A DNA stretch of 64,000 nucleotides from Lyngbya sp. PCC 8106 (GTDB taxonomy: Bacteria > Cyanobacteriota > Cyanobacteriia > Cyanobacteriales > Microcoleaceae), in contig NZ_AAVU01000035.1 of assembly GCF_000169095.1 (NCBI RefSeq), positions 14,594 through 78,593 on the forward strand, in the 5' to 3' direction. The notes beneath the pieces are model-generated. The model was not told where the DNA came from. It did no database searches and saw only the letters and a program-made list of their open reading frames with translations. Shown piece after piece: positions 63,583 through 64,000 of the stretch (within the stretch, counting starts at the first letter, position 1; each line of letters opens with the position of its first letter). The position numbers were made by a program, and so were the translations under genes.

Positions 63583-64000
63583 ATGCTGACACTTACTCAC
63601 CGTTACCGAATCTATCCAAACACCACCCACGAGCAACAACTCCCAATCGTGGATGGAAATTTGTCGCGGTGCATTTAACTATGCGTTGCGAGAGATTAAA
63701 GATTGGTGCAACAGCCGTAAGTGCTTGGTCGATAGATGCTCTCTTGAAAAGGAGTATATCTTCCCTGCTGAGATAAAATTTCGGGAGCGAAATTCAACAG
63801 CTTAATAACTTGCCAAAAGCGAAGAAAGAATTCCCCAGACTGGGTAAAGTTCCTTCTCAAGTTCTTCAGCAAACTATTAAGCAGTTGCATAGAGGTTGGG
63901 AGTATTTCCAAAACAGAGGATTCGGTTTTCCACGCTTCAAAAAATACGGACAGTTCAAGTCGTTGCTTTTTCCTCAATTCAAGGAGAATCCAGTAACGAA
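63583..64000 (+). pseudogene. tnpB: tnpB, N-terminal part with two frameshifts (runs off window)
   Basis: ATG 63583 gives MLTLTHRYRIYPNTTHEQQL, the typical TnpB start. The frame then shifts near 63645 to QSWMEICRGAFNYALREIKD and WCNSRKCLVDRCSLEKEYIF, and shifts again near 63795 to NNLPKAKKEFPRLGKVPSQV and GFGFPRFKKYGQFKSLLFPQ. Two frameshifts in the first 140 codons mark it as a pseudogene. The RuvC domain would lie beyond the right edge. Confidence 0.88.

Overview
The window comes from a filamentous (Oscillatoriales-type) cyanobacterium. Evidence: moderate GC, many GCGATCGC (HIP1) palindromes, and cyanobacterial marker genes (crtQ-type zeta-carotene desaturase, Tab2/Atab2, RppA/RppB-type two-component pair, DUF3122, an ethylene-receptor-like kinase). 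It is ordinary chromosome with an unusually element-rich first 20 kb. No tRNA, rRNA or CRISPR array was seen.

Region 1-20.8 kb: crtQ runs off the left edge. Next to it is a very large surface/secreted-type gene (DUF4347, cadherin-like repeats, RTX Ca-binding repeats) now in three pieces: an IS200/IS605-type element with a decayed tnpB replaced part of DUF4347, and a 335-bp non-autonomous relative sits further in. Removing the 335 bp restores the frame exactly. Then follow an RppA/RppB-like two-component pair, a divergent small membrane protein and a repeat protein of OB-like units with an Asp/Trp tail, an intact tnpB element lodged in the loop of an inverted repeat, a conserved cyanobacterial protein, a second 351-bp non-autonomous element, a complete-looking group II intron with its RT/maturase, and a low-complexity duplicated tract.

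Region 20.8-29 kb is housekeeping and stress-related: an IscA/SufA-type Fe-S protein, a TPR protein, an ArsR regulator facing a rhodanese-membrane protein (YgaV/YgaP-like pair), DUF3122, an M1 aminopeptidase with a HEAT tail, and aspC. Region 28.7-36.1 kb is one minus-strand unit: a 1069-residue protein I cannot assign, a 1290-residue SF2 helicase overlapping it by ATGA, and acylphosphatase. The large protein plus helicase pair is the best candidate for an undescribed system.

Region 36-50.5 kb holds a membrane-anchored coiled-coil/HEAT protein, a Uma2 remnant, fumC, smpB, an exported protein with a CYTH-like neighbour, an FkbM methyltransferase, Tab2, a hybrid histidine kinase, coaX, and small cyanobacterial proteins including ankyrin repeats. 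Region 50.5-64 kb has an M67 (JAMM) protease with an E1-like MoeB/ThiF-rhodanese protein, an ethylene-receptor-like histidine kinase followed by a REC-PAS-GGDEF-EAL protein, a ThDP-dependent 2-oxo acid decarboxylase, a three-gene membrane/WD40 unit, transketolase, and at the right edge the start of another broken tnpB.
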